Origin: Trogon surrucura
Lineage: Eukaryota > Chordata > Aves > Trogoniformes > Trogonidae
Direction of reading: 5' to 3'
DNA length: 64,000 bases
Assembly: GCA_020746105.1 (NCBI GenBank)
Contig: CM036623.1
Location: 6,042,501 to 6,106,500 of the forward strand
Part shown: in pieces, positions 35,113 through 49,098 of the stretch
Position numbering within the stretch: position 1 is the stretch's first letter
Layout of the letters: every line of letters begins with the position of its first letter
Notes under the pieces: model-generated
What the model was told of the DNA's origin: nothing
Seen by the model: the letters and a program-made list of their open reading frames with translations, nothing else
The model's database searches: none
Made by a program: the position numbers and the translations under genes

Positions 35113-38100
35113 TAAAAAAGGTCAGATGATTAAGAAATGAGGAAATATGTGAGAAACAAAAATAATGTTATGCAGGGTTTACCAGATCTCTGTTCATTTT
35201 ACTTTCCATAACCAATTTACATACAAGAGGGGGAAGAAAGAAAAAGCGTGAGTAAGTAAGAGCAGGGGGAGAGCTAGGAATAATATAGGTCAAGAAAAAT
35301 GACAAAGATTCCAATTATTGTTATTAGTAGTGTCACTAATAACCCACTTCAGCCATGGAATCTTAATATGTTCCCATGTCCTATGACAGGGAACTGTGTC
35401 CACCTGGATAAGCTGTTCTTGTCTAAATTATATGAGCAAATGCAGTCGTCTGTTATTTTCTTTGTGCAAGGAGTTACAGCCAACTAGTAAAACACTTAAA
35501 AAAATTGTATTGTATTATCTCAGATTCAATTTTAAAGCACGATAAGTCTTTCCTGTATGCTATGTTATTTTAAAGAACTTCAAAGTACATGATTAAAGGA
35601 CAAGCCACGTTATAACACTTGGTAGCAATTTAGCATTTATCTAGATGGGCTCTTTCTGCTCAGTGATCAGGAATACGGGACCATGCAGAGCTTCCTCAAC
35701 AGCAGCAAAACAAAAGGAACGTAAGAGCAAACATACCCATGAGGAACTACTTAGATCCAAAAAGTTACATCTCTCAACTTAAAAAAGCTTCATGAGCTTT
35801 TCGAGTATTTTGTGGTTTGGAGGGGGGTTTTTTTATGCTGTTGGTTTTTTTTTTAGTGTTATAATAAGAATAGGGACTGACCTTTGGCATCAGAGTGTAG
35901 TTTTAATCTCCATTATTTAAGAAAGTGAACACCTGTGCTAATATATGCATCTGCTATCATTTTAAACCAGTACAAGCATTCTGATATTAAAAAACCACCG
36001 TAGCCTTCACAAAGAAAAGAACAAGGAAGAGAGGTTACATTTTGTAAAATATTCTCTTACTGGGTCATTATGGGACATTTAGGAAGGTACCTAATTTTCT
36101 TGAACCTCTGCTTCCTTTCCCTTACACTGAAAAATACAATAATTCCAGTTATATTAAAATCTCTGCAGCAACTGGACTTGATCCCATGAAATTAATTTAA
36201 TGAAATTATTCTCCTGCTTAAAGATAAACATAAGATAAAAGCATATAAGGACTGAGATATATGAAGATTGCAGAGTCAAGAAATGCAGAATATTCCATAG
36301 ATATTTTTTACTAATAGATTACATAACTAATAAGTCTGAAGTAAAAACAAATGCATCATCTCCACTCCACAATGTGCCACAAGAGCACTTATGAAAGAAA
36401 TGTTTCGGAGGGAACAGTTTTGAGCAGATTCAGTTTACTCAGCCCTGCTCAATGTGCGGAGACAAAGCACCTCAAGCAGTTAGGTACTACTAAACTGTCA
36501 TGTGCAACAGGCATCACTCTAAGCTTTCTTAGAAATTCTCACCTAAAATATTCTTGAATATTTTACATGGCAAAAGTATTTGCATAGCTGTCTATGCACA
36601 ACTACGTTGCTTAACTGTAATTTATCATTAGTATTATTTTCAAGTTTTGAAATCAGGGGAGTGTACACGTCACCAGTAGTAAAAAATAATAATAATAATA
36701 AAATAAACCTCTTGTCCAAATAAAATAACACTCTTGTCCACACTTTGACAATTTTTGATGGTTGCACTTTGATCACATTTTCTCAAAGCAAATTAACTAT
36801 TCCGAAGTTTTTAAAAAGGCTCTAACATTTTTTCTAGATACTGTGCCAAAATAACTGTGTGAAATTATAAAATTTTGATAAGATTCACTTTAAAACTATT
36901 TGCTGAATCAGGTTACAAACGAGAGATTTAAAAAAAAAAAACCCACATTTGCTTGCACTCCTGCACAAGACTCAATTTGTAGTACTTCTAAAATTTTCAT
37001 TGATGTCTCAGAAAAAAAAAAAAATGTTAACCCTTGTAAAATCCTTTCCACACGTAGACATCCACCAGAAACTGAACATAAGATATGGAAAGATGGAGAC
37101 CTAGCACTAGCATGGTACCATAATTACTAGTAATAAGCATGTTATTTTGATCCTGTAAGTTCCCTGTCATGAATTTCAAAAGGATCTAACAGCACAGATT
37201 GTTCAATTAACAGGTCCATCTTTCTGCAGGTGTTTTCTCACCAAATAATCAACTGGTTGGTTTTTGCTTCCTTTTTTTTTTTCTTCCTGGACCTTGAGAC
37301 TCATTTTGGAAGACTTCATCGTTTTGAAAATGGAGCACACAAGCAAAAAAGAAGCTTTTATTTATTTCTATGAGCAGACTTCAACAAATATTAATAAGTT
37401 AGGGTTATTCACTGATATGTTAACTAACTTAACTTAGCTAACCTTATTACTAACTTAAGCTCTCACTTTGTAAATCTGAACTTTCTTCTGTTTGGCAAGG
37501 AAAGCACATAGCTAAAACACAGTTCCAAGACAGGGAGTTTAACTACATTTTGATAGGATCATTCACTACTACTTGCCAACACGAATTAGATTTTCAAAAT
37601 CTGATCCAATGCAAATAATAATTTGGGAACTAAGTGGAAAAAAGTGTTCACAGACAATCTTATCAACCATACGCACATCAATGGAGCTAACATGATAGTG
37701 AAAGGCTAGATTTTTTTTTTTTACTGGTTTTTTTTCCTGGCGAATATGCAGTGATTCACTAGGTAGCAACAGCCACTAGGTGGCATTTGTGATTTATTAG
37801 GCTCGAAGCAATGGTTTATAAAGATTTCATCTAATCCTTGGTTTCAAGAGAACAAGACATTTAACATTCCAAGACATTTAATTCGAGAACTCCCCCCTCC
37901 ATAATTAGATAAATGAATAGAATTCTGAGTTCTGACATATCATGTGGAAGCCCAGTTTCTGAAGTTTCCATTCAAATCCTGGACATTTCTCAGGCATGTA
38001 TTCCCTGACCCCACAGCACCAGCTTACATAAGTAATTACTTGTCTACAATTAAGCTGTAAATAATGCAATCACTCCATTCTTGTCCTGTCACTCTAGTCC

Positions 38101-38437
38101 TAACCACAACAAATAGAGCTAATCACAGACTTATTCAAGTGTGTAATTATTCACAGTTAAACTTCTGTCACTTTCACCCTGTTTGGAAACAGTAGAACAC
38201 AACCTGTAATTAGCAAACGTTGCTGCAGGCACTTTTCCTTGGAAGTAAGCCATGGATTCAGCACCTATGTGAGCAAAGAGCTAAACCCTTTGATCTAGGA
38301 TCCTGGCATGGTTTCTTCCCCTTGGGCTATTCTATTATCAGCTCTCAATAAAGCAGAGAGATCAATGAATTATTATTATGTCAAATAAGCCTAGTGAAAA
38401 TCCCCTTTGTCATAGACTTTGTATGCACTTACCACAC

Positions 38438-38478
38438 TTACATGCATGCATGTATGTGTACATATATATATACACATC
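38438..38478 (+). repeat. (CATG)n and (TA)n mixed simple repeat
   Basis: CATGCATGCATGTATG runs into TGTGTACATATATATATACACA (38456-38477), the latter being nearly self-complementary. Confidence 0.75.
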
Positions 38479-39777
38479 AATGTTTATGTATCAATGTGTC
38501 TCTGAAGATGTATGAATCAATCATGTATACACCTGATTCATATTTTCATTGAAATGTCACTGAAAGTCTTGGTATTCACAAATTAGGTGGCTGGGTCTAG
38601 GTCTGGAGTTCTCAGTTCTTTCCTATGACGTTTCCTTGGATAGAATCTGAGACAGTGAAGAGAAGATCCTTCGTGCTTGAAATGCAACCTTTCAAAGAAC
38701 TGCATTCAGCAAAAACACAATTATACTAACAGGTACAGAGACAGCTGTATGCAGACGTGCCTCTAAAAAGACTAGTCTTTGAGTCTGTACTGAAATCTTC
38801 CACCTAAAATCATTGTCTCATAATAAATTGAGCACATCACACATGTAACATTAAGCCTTGCATGCCCTCATTTCATACTGAGTCAGGTTCTGTCACATGT
38901 ACTCAGCTTGAGCTATTCCTTACTCTATCCCAAGGGCTGGTGAAGGACTACTCAGCCTGAACAAGGAGGCAGAATTTGTCCCATGGAGAAGATTGGAAAA
39001 TTAGAAAGAACTCATTTGCCACCTGCCCTTAGCAGTAATTCCAGAAGCAGATGGGATATGAGGTTAAAACCAGGACTTGTTTTTTGCTTTCTGGCATATA
39101 AACAGATCATTTAGAAGAAAGGTTGAGTAAAAAAAAAAAAAAAGTAAATGTCATAACACTTGTTTTCAGTTTATGAAAGAAAGTGGAGAATTCATTCCTT
39201 CCTCCCCTTGTCCTGCTCCCTGCTCAACAAGGCTATGGCTTGTTTTGTATCCATTCCCACAAACCGAGGTTGTTTTACACCCAGAAATCAGAATGTGTTG
39301 ACAAAAGGTAACACAGATTGTAAATAAGCCTTCTTTGTGGGAAGACACTGGCTGAAATTCTTCAGTAGATGCACTGGCTAGTATCAGAGGTGAAACAGCT
39401 CCCTGTGCGAGACCCTGCATGTTCTGAGTCAAGCAGGTGTTTTTACTGGTGTGTGTTAGAGTAAGGAAGGGATGGGATTAACCAGAATATGTTTTGGAAG
39501 ACAATGAACGTAGGGAGCGAAGGGAGTCAGAAACACAAGCTGTGAACACACTTCTGTGACGTGAATAGTTGTCTACTATGAATCTGGAAATCATGAAAGC
39601 TAGTTACTCACTGTGCCTGCTGGTCAGTCTGTAGCAAGGAGAAGGCTGAGGATTGCTGTCTAGTGCTTAACGGTGTGTACTGAACAGGTTTTAACTTGTG
39701 GATTTCAGCAAAATGCCCGAGTACCCTATCATGATGGAAATAGTCATAGTGGATAGAGTCTGTGGCACTCAGATACT

Positions 39778-39800
39778 TAGCTAGCTAGCTAGCTAGCTAG
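39778..39800 (+). repeat. (CTAG)n microsatellite
   Basis: Five full CTAG units preceded by TAG and followed by TTAGTTG. The unit is itself a palindrome. Confidence 0.9.
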
Positions 39801-42800
39801 TTAGTTGCTGTCGAATTACAGCGACATGAAAATGCTGTAGTCTCAAGATACTTTTTGAAATGGCAGTAGCTGCTTCCCAGCATAATGACTCACTTCAACA
39901 GTCTGTATCAGCCAGAACAAAATGCTCAGAAAATGTTTCCAAGTTGACAGATACGCTGCTAGGGACCTATTATTTGCTGTCAATATGATGCAGGGAAATA
40001 CAGACATGCTGGCCTTTGTTTACTTTTTTAGCTGCCTGCTAAGACCGTGACCTTTTGCTGCTGATGATATACATATGTTGAACATTTGTTTAAACTGTCT
40101 TCCCACCACTGATAAACACAACCCTCCAGATTACATTATGCAAATGAGTTGCAAGGGAAATAAAATAGAATCTCCTATTTTCCTACCTAGCAATGCTTCC
40201 CACAGCTTTGTATTTATGACACTTTAAAAAAAAAATATATGTGTTCCCTGGAGGAAAGTGAGCAATTCATATAGTTATTGCATATAATTCTTCCACAACA
40301 CCAGAAAACCTGTCAAACTGTCATTGCAAGCTGCCATCTGAGGAGCTGCCCTTCAGAGTCTTAATTTCCCTTCCCTTCACCCTCACACCCCACTAAGATT
40401 ATTTACAAGACCGGCAACTGCACCTGAAATCAGCCCTTGTCAGATTATTCAAGATTTGTAAACTGCATGAGAGGAGCAGGCTACAAGATAGGCTGGTAAG
40501 GACTTGGGTGTATCGGTAATAAACCCACCCAGTTTCTTGTTATCACTTGAGGGTACTATATGTTTCATCTCTCCTCTTCGATTGAGCAATCAAGGATTTG
40601 CCTTCATGCTAAGTTTGTTTCCCAGGTAAGTCAGCTGCTGATTCCATTATCTTTCCACAGTATATTAAACATGTCCTCGTGTCACCAGCAAAACCAGGAA
40701 ATAAAGGGCGTTAGGATTTCTTTTATTATTCGCTATTCTGAATACAGAATAGAAATATGTCTGAGCTGCAATAAGTTGTCAGCACTGCAAAATATATGTC
40801 ATAAAAATACACTGTATTAATTAGCTTTTCACTCTCCTTATCTATGTGTTTCGTGGAGCAGGTGCTAACAAGCCTTTTTTCACATTTCATTAAAAATTTC
40901 TCTTTCTTTTTGTTTACTGAATGTGAGGCTTTGGGCCCCTGAAGCTCAAAGTAATATTCAGCTTGCTTACAAATCCACATTATTTTTCTGTCTAAAAGTA
41001 TGTGAATCTGAACTAATGGCATCATTATGGTTGCAAACTGGCAACCAAGTCTAAGAAGATCAGCACGGTAGGCTACAAGCAATTCACTGAATGGCTCAAC
41101 AATGTCAACGTTACATTTCTTCCAAATCCACAGAGATTTGAAGTGACTTGTTAGAAACTGTCATGAATTACAGAACTTCTTTCTAAATCCAGAAGGCTGT
41201 CACAATATTTGAGTTTTTCTGCTATAAAGTTTCCTATCTTAAAAACTAAAGAAACACAGATACAATACATGTCAAAAGATAAGTCTTAATCTGACTGCTG
41301 TTTTCTTAGCCCTGAATTTGTTGAAAGAATTTACGTGATCCAGAATATGGATGATATGGACAGTTCTTCACAGCCAAAACCGAAAATATTTGATACAGTT
41401 TCAGGATTAAGGAAACAAATCATACAATGTGGTTAAGCTGAAAATTTGGAAAACTCTAGCACAGGTTCACTTGTTGACTAGGATTTCAAGGTGAAGTTAA
41501 TATGTTAGCTCACTTTAACTATCCTATTTTTTTTCTTTCTGTCAGTAGAAGGAAGAACATATTCTACGTCTTATCTGTTGCTCTTAATTTCTAGGCAAAA
41601 TGAGTCATTAGTCACTTGGAGCTGAGTAAGGTAAATCCACCCAATTTATACTTTTTTGCAGTGTAAGAAATTCCATAGCAAAATAGATTTTATTCCTTGC
41701 TTTTAGTTTTAGAGTTCCTAAAACTTTTTTACTGATTTAAAGAATTTACTAATCCTTTATTTACACTACCTGCGTAAGTCTGCTTCTGCACAATCAAGTT
41801 CAGCTCAGAGATTAACCTAGAGACAAAGAGCTCAGCATTTAGTAGCAATCTGGGTGCTTGCCTTTTGGCATAACACTTCTGGAATTGTGTCTCGAAACTT
41901 TAGGAAGACAGTTCATCTGGCACTTAAATCTTTGAATTCCAGGTAATACTGAACATCCACACAGGGATGTGGTTTACAAGAGTTTGGGTCTCACACCTTA
42001 GTAGTTCTGACTAGCAATTTGTTTGAAAAGTAGTCCAAATGACTTCAGTGGGTCTACTTAAAAAATAAAATGCTTTTGCATAGCAGTAAGGATTTCAGAA
42101 ACTGCTTCAGAATCTCAAATGTTGGTCAGCCTAAGATGATCACTGGAAGACAGGGTCTGGGAGAATTAAAAAAAATAAAAAAATAAAAAAAAGGCAGCAA
42201 TTCCTAGGTGATTGGATAGTTAAAAAACATTGCCTGAAGAACTCTGTCAAAGTAGGCTTTAAAGCATTAAGATTTTCTTACGTAGCTGTTGCTCCATAAT
42301 TCTGAAAAAAGGAAAAATGACAACTCACCAATTTTTAAAAATGGCAGATTTGTTAGGGTTTTCTAGGATATGTCTATGAAGTTCTTATTGATTGTCACCA
42401 CTGAAATAATATAATAACATGTGTGAGGACATAAACCAACTGAATATTTGTACGTTTCCCATGGCACAGGACTATGTATTTCCTATACCATATGTACGTG
42501 CAGTGATTGTGTCACTTATTAAAGTTGAACAAATAAAGTACTCATACATTTATGTTATTTTATTGTCCAATGTATGGCTGGCATGCAAACTTCCAGTTCT
42601 TTTCTTTCTGCTATTCATTTTTTTTGTACAATTATTCATTTAAATACACTCTCCTGAAATACGGAAGAGTTTAAATGTTGTGTCCACATTCACACTAAAT
42701 GAATTCTTCCTGACTAATGTTACTCAAATGAATACAAAAGGAATTAATCATTGTTAGAAAGAAATGTTTTACTCTGGCTCTTTAAGCTTTACTCAACTGC

Positions 42801-43443
42801 TAGGTTGCATGACATTAGATATGAACCCACAGCTAAACCCCTAGATGCAAGGACTTGGGGAGAACTGGGAGAAGTCTACATCAGAAACTAGACTGGGAAT
42901 TTTACTCCCATCTCTCTTTGAAAGTGATACTTCTTAAGCATGCTCTTTTGAGTTCTTAATTTGTTTTTAAATGATTTATGTTTTCTAGTAGCTGTTAGCC
43001 ACTCCGTTGAGTCAGAGGGCAGAAAGCAGCTATACATCTGCTTAAGCTCGTATGGTTCTATGCAAGCTAGTATGAATAAAGTATTAAAATTCAGAGGTTA
43101 CACAGCAGGGAAGAGAAGAGGATGGTTCCAGGAGCTGTGGATAATGTGTGCTTCCTTGACTTGTTCTTCCTTCCACAAGTAAAATATAGACTCATAAAGT
43201 GTCTCCACTGGTTTTCTTTCCAGTGATCAATGCCAGCTAATGTTCTTTCCCAAATTCTTAGCTGCGATATCTTTGCCAATCACAGGATAGCCAAAGATAA
43301 GGTTCTAATAGTTTAAATGTCTGTAGAATTGGTTTCATAACAAATTGCACACAGTTTTGCATTTATTTCCCTCTAATTTTTTTCACTGCTGTCTCACTGT
43401 TATTCTCTGACATCTCGGTACCAACTAATGTTGTGGCATGCTG

Positions 43444-43880
43444 AAATCATAGAATCATAGTACCACAGAATAAGACGGGCTCAGAGGGACTTAGCAGGTC
43501 TTGCCAAATCTAGCCCAGCCATGAGGTCAGATCAAGTCGCTCAGTGCTTTATCCAGTTGGGTCATGAAAACCTTCAAGGCTGGACACTTCACAACCTGTA
43601 TAGGCTACACTGCTTGATTGTCCTGATGAAGAAAAATGTTTTCTTTATATCCACTTGCCCCACTGCCATAAACCACTGTGAAGAGACTGACTCAGACTTC
43701 TTGCTACCTCGTAGGTATTGTCAGGCTGCTGTTTAGCTGCCACTGACACCTTTGCTTCTCCCCACTGAACAAGCTTATTTCCTCCACCTCTACTTTTTCT
43801 TCCTTATCACGTTTTCACCAATTTACCCTTCCTTAGCTACTGTTGTTGGCCATTATTCTGGCTTCAGAAAAAGGGGATGA
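43444..43880 (-). mobile_element. CR1 LINE 3' fragment, minus strand
   Basis: Starts ATCATAGAATCATAG, the reverse complement of the CR1 3' terminal repeat, and continues through diverged CR1 3' UTR (around the GAAAACCTTCAAGGCTGG block and the GAAGAAAAATGTTTTCTT block). Similarity fades after about 43740, so the right edge is uncertain. Non-coding and old. Confidence 0.65.
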
Positions 43881-46800
43881 ATGTCTCCAAACAGGAACTC
43901 CATTCTAGAGAATAAAGATCATTTGTGGCTGGGTTTGAACCTGCACAGGGGTTTGCCTAGTCCTGCTCTGCTGATACTCTCACCTAGGTTGAGTCACCTC
44001 TAAACTGCAAAGCACAGCCTTTTATAAAAGAGCAAGGAAGTCAGTGCTTATACACTACCATATTTCTGAATACACAAAAAGACTGTTCCTTCTCCCAGAA
44101 ACACTGTTGAAAGAAGAAAGTATAGCCAGTGGTAGTTATGTGTGGGCAGAGGCTGCAGTGACTATTGCAACTGATGCATGAGAGGGAAAGGCTGTGTTAG
44201 TCAGAGGCTTTAACAGACTGGACTGCTTGGCTGCCCATCTTGTGAAAATTATCTTTCCATTTGTTTTTATCCACTTCAGGTCTTCTGGAAAAGAATGTAA
44301 ATCTGTCCTACAAGAAAAGATCAGTCTTTGCATTCCAAGCTCCAGTAAAAGAGTTAATGCCTTGACCCCAGACTCAAAATTTTGTTCTGGCTCTTCTCAG
44401 TTTAATACTTCTGTTTGCGAACTAGAATTCTACTGTGAATTAGAATTCTCTGCTAGAATTACAGAATTAAATTATAATGTCAAGTTGAATAAATGAGGTA
44501 AAATTTTTACTTCAGAATGATGAATGGGGAATAACTGAAAAGAATAACTGTCATACGATCACAAGAAAATTGAGGAAGATTATCCAAGATTTTCAGTAGA
44601 AGTTTGCTTATTTTGGAAGCAAGACGAAGAGGAGAATTGTAATAGCAGCAAAACTGAAATTTCTCTCTACAATCTGATCTGTGATAATTATTCAGCATGT
44701 GAATAGTCACAATAGTGACATCATCCTATGTTTATGCTCCACATACCGAGTTAAAATAAAGACCTGTGGACTGCTAGGCCTTGCTTTCTCACCACAAAAC
44801 AAGAAGAGAGAGTACTGCTTTGAACTTCAGTTCTAGTATCTACTTAAACACGTTTGCACATAGGAATGTCCCAACAACCAGACGATGTCTTCAACATATG
44901 ATCTGCTCTATGTAACACCATCATCATGAGAAACAGTTGAATACTGATTTGTCTGCAGCTTTGCTGAAAGGTTTATAGCACAGTGAGTGGTAATCACATT
45001 AGCTGCCTTTATCACTTGGACTGTACATTACATTAACATAATACAATTTTATAGCTTTAAGAAATATTAAATAGAAATCAAGGCAAGCAGCGCTTCACTA
45101 ATGGATTTACAACATCTCTTATCCCTGCTCAGCTACAATGTCTATAATCAGAGAGAATATTACTTGCACTTCTTTAGAAAGAGCGGTTCATTTCAAATAT
45201 GGTGCTATTCTGCTAAACATTTATCATCTAATCTGTTTGTTGAGAGATGCAGAAACTGCTTCTGTCCTTAATTCTGATTTTAAATTCTATTTTTTTTCCT
45301 CATATATATCCATAACAGAGAGGAACATGCACACATACACACACTTCCGTAAGAGATTAAGAGATTGAAAAGTCTTTTTATTATGAACATATCACTGAAA
45401 TTCAGTATAACTAATTTGGTTTTAGTCTTTTAAAAATTCCTTATTTTCTTCCACATATCTGAAGTATCTTTAGTTTATCTGGCTGAGAAAATAAATAAAT
45501 TAAATAAAGAGCAAAAGGAATGTAATTCATCTTCTCACCCAAATCATCATGAAGTAAGGGAAGAGAACACTGCAAACAAAAACAACTCTTCCTATCCTAA
45601 AGGAAGTGTAAGTAATGTTAAAACATATTTTCCTATTTCCACACTCCAGCAAAAGCAGGAAACTTGAAAATAAGAACCAAAGGCATTACTGAAACCATTC
45701 TCACATACTTAATCCCTTATTCAATATATTTTTTTGCCAATCCCAGCAGAAATAATTACTAGTGCTAGCCAGACCGAAATTGCTCTGTGCAAATAGTTTG
45801 TAAGAAGACTTACATCTCATGTCACCATTCTTGAGCAGTCCACTATTTGTTTCAAGATTACCCATGTTCTTAAGCCTTCATTGACAGTTGTATTTAAGCT
45901 CTTCACTCCGTAAAAACCTGATCCACAGCTCACTAACACTGGCGAAAACAAAGAAGGAATCTGGAGTCTGGTCTAAGACTCTCACCTCCTTTTCTCATCC
46001 TCAACATTGTGGCTTGTTCTTTCAGAACATGGGACACAAATGCAGCCAAAAGCCCTGATAATTCAGCCTAAAAGTGTCCAGGTCAACTTCAGACTCGGGA
46101 CCAGGGTCTGACACTAAAGAAGTTACTCACACCGAATTTTCATGCTAGATAACCTTGAAAGCTCACAGTGAGCAACATGTGAGATGCAGGTGTAGGAATG
46201 GCCTCAAAGCCTTTGTATTACTCAGATCAAGATTTATTGTTTGGGGGGGTTTTCCCCATTAGCAAGTGTTCTACCACAACTGACTTTCAGGAAACAGATG
46301 AGGTTTGAACTTTTTAAACATTATATATATTCTTTTGCCTGTCTAATTCACTGTTCCATGGTCCTTTTTTATAAATCATTTGCATTTATAACCAGCTTAT
46401 ATTTTCCTGAGTTAAAAAAGGTACGCAGTGAAGTTATGCTGAGGAAGGAAGGAAGGATAAGAAAGTCTATAGTTACTTTACCAAACTGTTCATGACAATG
46501 GTGCTGCTCCCTCGTGTAATTTAACTTGTAATTGGCACCCAGGAATCAGCCACACAAGAGCATATTTATTGAGAGGCTGATACTGCTGCCAACCTTGTTG
46601 CTGTCCCAAAGGGCCAACTTGTATTTCCAAAAAGTCAGGGAGTCATACAAAAAGAGTCAGAGATGAGTTGGCAGCTCCGCTGGAATGAACAGATACATTT
46701 TCTTCCTCGGGGCTTAATATGTGCTCTCTTTTAACAGAAAAAAACCCTGAATCTCCTGTCTGTTCACCACAGGATTTATGGCTCGCTTGCTTATGTGTTT

Positions 46801-48347
46801 GTCTGATTCAAAGATACCAATTATTTTAAGGTCTCTCTTGTGTTGAAGCTTTCCCTACTGAAGTAAAAATTACTCAACATCTGTCAAGCACGGGGCTTTG
46901 TTTATTGATTTTTTCCATCTATGCATGGCTGGAATTTTGCAGTCAGCTACTGTCTCCTACCAATACCCTTCTTCCTTCAGAGCCTATTTATTACAGTGAG
47001 AGAAAAGTTACTGCTTTGAAAAGGCCTCCTGAGAGTGGTGCATGGTTATATAAAATTATCTTCATCTTCCTTGTAGATCAACTAGTGAAGTGCATAAAAT
47101 GAATTGAATTTCCACTCTTCTTTTTTATGTGTATACATATACAGATACACACACACTGCATTTTCTGTATGTATTCAACATTTTTGTGTGCTTCTTTTAT
47201 TTTGGTGCTTAAAGAAAATGTGGTCTCTAAGCTAAAATCTTGCCTAAGGATCAGCATCAATTTCCTGCTGGTTGCAGTTTGGGTATCAACTGCAGCAAAA
47301 GTGTGTTGCAGTTTTCCTGTATCCCAGATTATCTAGGCATGAAACAGGGAGGAAAGGTTGTTAAAATTCCCTCTTGCGGATATGTAAAGACTTGTTATCT
47401 TCAACATATAGACAATAAATGCATTATTAACAACATCGGAATAAATGCACTAACTATTTAGATGTAATGTATATTGGGGAATCTCTAATTCAGTAAATCT
47501 GGGGAGCAAGGGACACATTCCTCATAGAATCTCTGCCTGGACTTTGTCATGAAAATGCACGGTTAAGTGTTGCAACATCTATAACTTCCTAGTGCCAGAA
47601 ATCAGCAGCTGAAAGCTGTGATTCACAGAAGGCATTGACTCTGACTTGCTCTGATGCACTCCCTGCTCCCCTTTAGGCTCTGAAAAGGAGACACGTGGTG
47701 TGGCGCTGGAGACTTCGAGGGTTAATATATTTGCCACTTAAAAACCAATTTGGACATTAAAAGGAGTCTTCATGTAACAGATTTCATTTTTCTGTGCAAC
47801 ACAGTAAGCTTTGATTTAAGCAATCAAGACTTTCTTTATATTTAATTGTGTACACTGTTTTTCATTCAGTCAATGAGTTGTCAGCTTTTCATGTATTTTT
47901 AAAGTCTCACGAGTAGATGATCTGAAGTGCTGTTAATTATCAATTAAATTTTCTCAGAGTAGATTGTAAAAAGTTCAGATGAACCCAATTAGGAAGAATG
48001 CAGCTTCCTTCTGCACCTCTAGGCTCAATTATTTTAAAGTATATGATAGCACAGGAAAATAATCAAACTTTTCCTATCAATTATAAATGTGCTTCTAAAA
48101 TGAGATGCTGAAAAAGTCAGAAATGCATAACTCAAAAGTGAAATTAATAGAAATACATTATTCTTTGTTTGTCTTTTTACTCCCTGCATGGTCAAACACT
48201 ATTTTCACCAAAAAACCAAAAAACAAAAAAACAAAAAAAACCCCAAACCCAAACAAAAATAAACACATGACCTTGGAGATTTGTAGAGCTTTTTTATATG
48301 AAACATTTTTGGTTTAGAAATCATTCTACTACTGGAGGCTTACTATA
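43881..48347. other. Host DNA, no gene recognised
   Basis: AT-rich with short frames only. A cluster of AGAATT/GAATTC words lies at 44425-44470. An A/C-rich tract at 48206-48268 sits just before the next CR1 copy. Confidence 0.5.
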
Positions 48348-49098
48348 ACTGCCAGTGCGAACAAGCTGAAGTGCAAGGTCCTGCACCTGGGTCAGGCCAA
48401 TCCCAGGCACAAACACAAGCTGGGCACAGCGTGGGTTGGGAGTAGCCCTCAAGAGAAGGACTTGGGGGTGTTGATTGATGAGAAGCTCAACATGAGCCGG
48501 CAGGGCGCTCCTGCAGCCCAGAAGGCCAACCCTGTCCTGGGATGGATCAGGAGAAGCGTAGCCAGCAGGCCAAGAGAGGAGATTCTCCCCCTTTACTCTG
48601 CTCCTGTGAGACCCAACCTTGAATACTGCGTCCAGTTCTGGTGTCCCCACCGTAAGAAGGACATGGATCTGTTGAAACAAATTCAGAGGAGGACCACAAA
48701 GATGATCCAGGGATGGAGCACCTCTACTACAAGGACAGGCTGAGGGAGCTGGGACTCCAGGGAGACCTTATAACTGCTTTCCAACACCTGAAGGGAACCT
48801 ACAGGAGGGCTGGAGAGGGACTTTACAAGAGTGTCCAGCGATAGGACAAGGGAAAATGGATTTAGATTGGATCTTAGGAAGTAATTCTTCAGTACAAGGG
48901 TGGCAAGACTCTGGAATAGATTGTCCAGAGAGGTTGTGGATGTCCCCTTCCTGGAGAGGTCCAAGGTTAGGTTGGATGAAGCCTTGAGCAACCTGATCTA
49001 GTTGAGAGGTGTCCCTGCCCATGGCAGGGAGGTTGGATTAGATAATTTCTAAGGTCCCTTTCAACCTAAGACATTCTATGATCCTATGGTTCTATAAA
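48348..49098 (+). mobile_element. CR1 LINE, 5'-truncated, relatively well kept
   Basis: Contains the last part of CR1 ORF2: the frame at 48462-48743 reads GVLIDEKLNMSRQ, PNLEYCVQFWCPH and KKDMDLLKQIQRR, which are C-terminal RT landmarks of CR1. The 3' UTR follows, ending in AAGACATTCTATGATCCTATGGTTCTATAA near 49098. It is less decayed than the copies at 32.8 and 43.4 kb. Plus strand, inactive because it is truncated. Confidence 0.9.

Larger units (their letters stand above)
33621..43443. other. AT-rich host DNA, no gene recognised
   Basis: Short frames only, none with a recognised domain. Simple repeats at 35080-35112, 38438-38478 and 39778-39800 are listed separately. A run of 15 A is at 39128-39142. 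No CR1 end was seen inside. Confidence 0.5.
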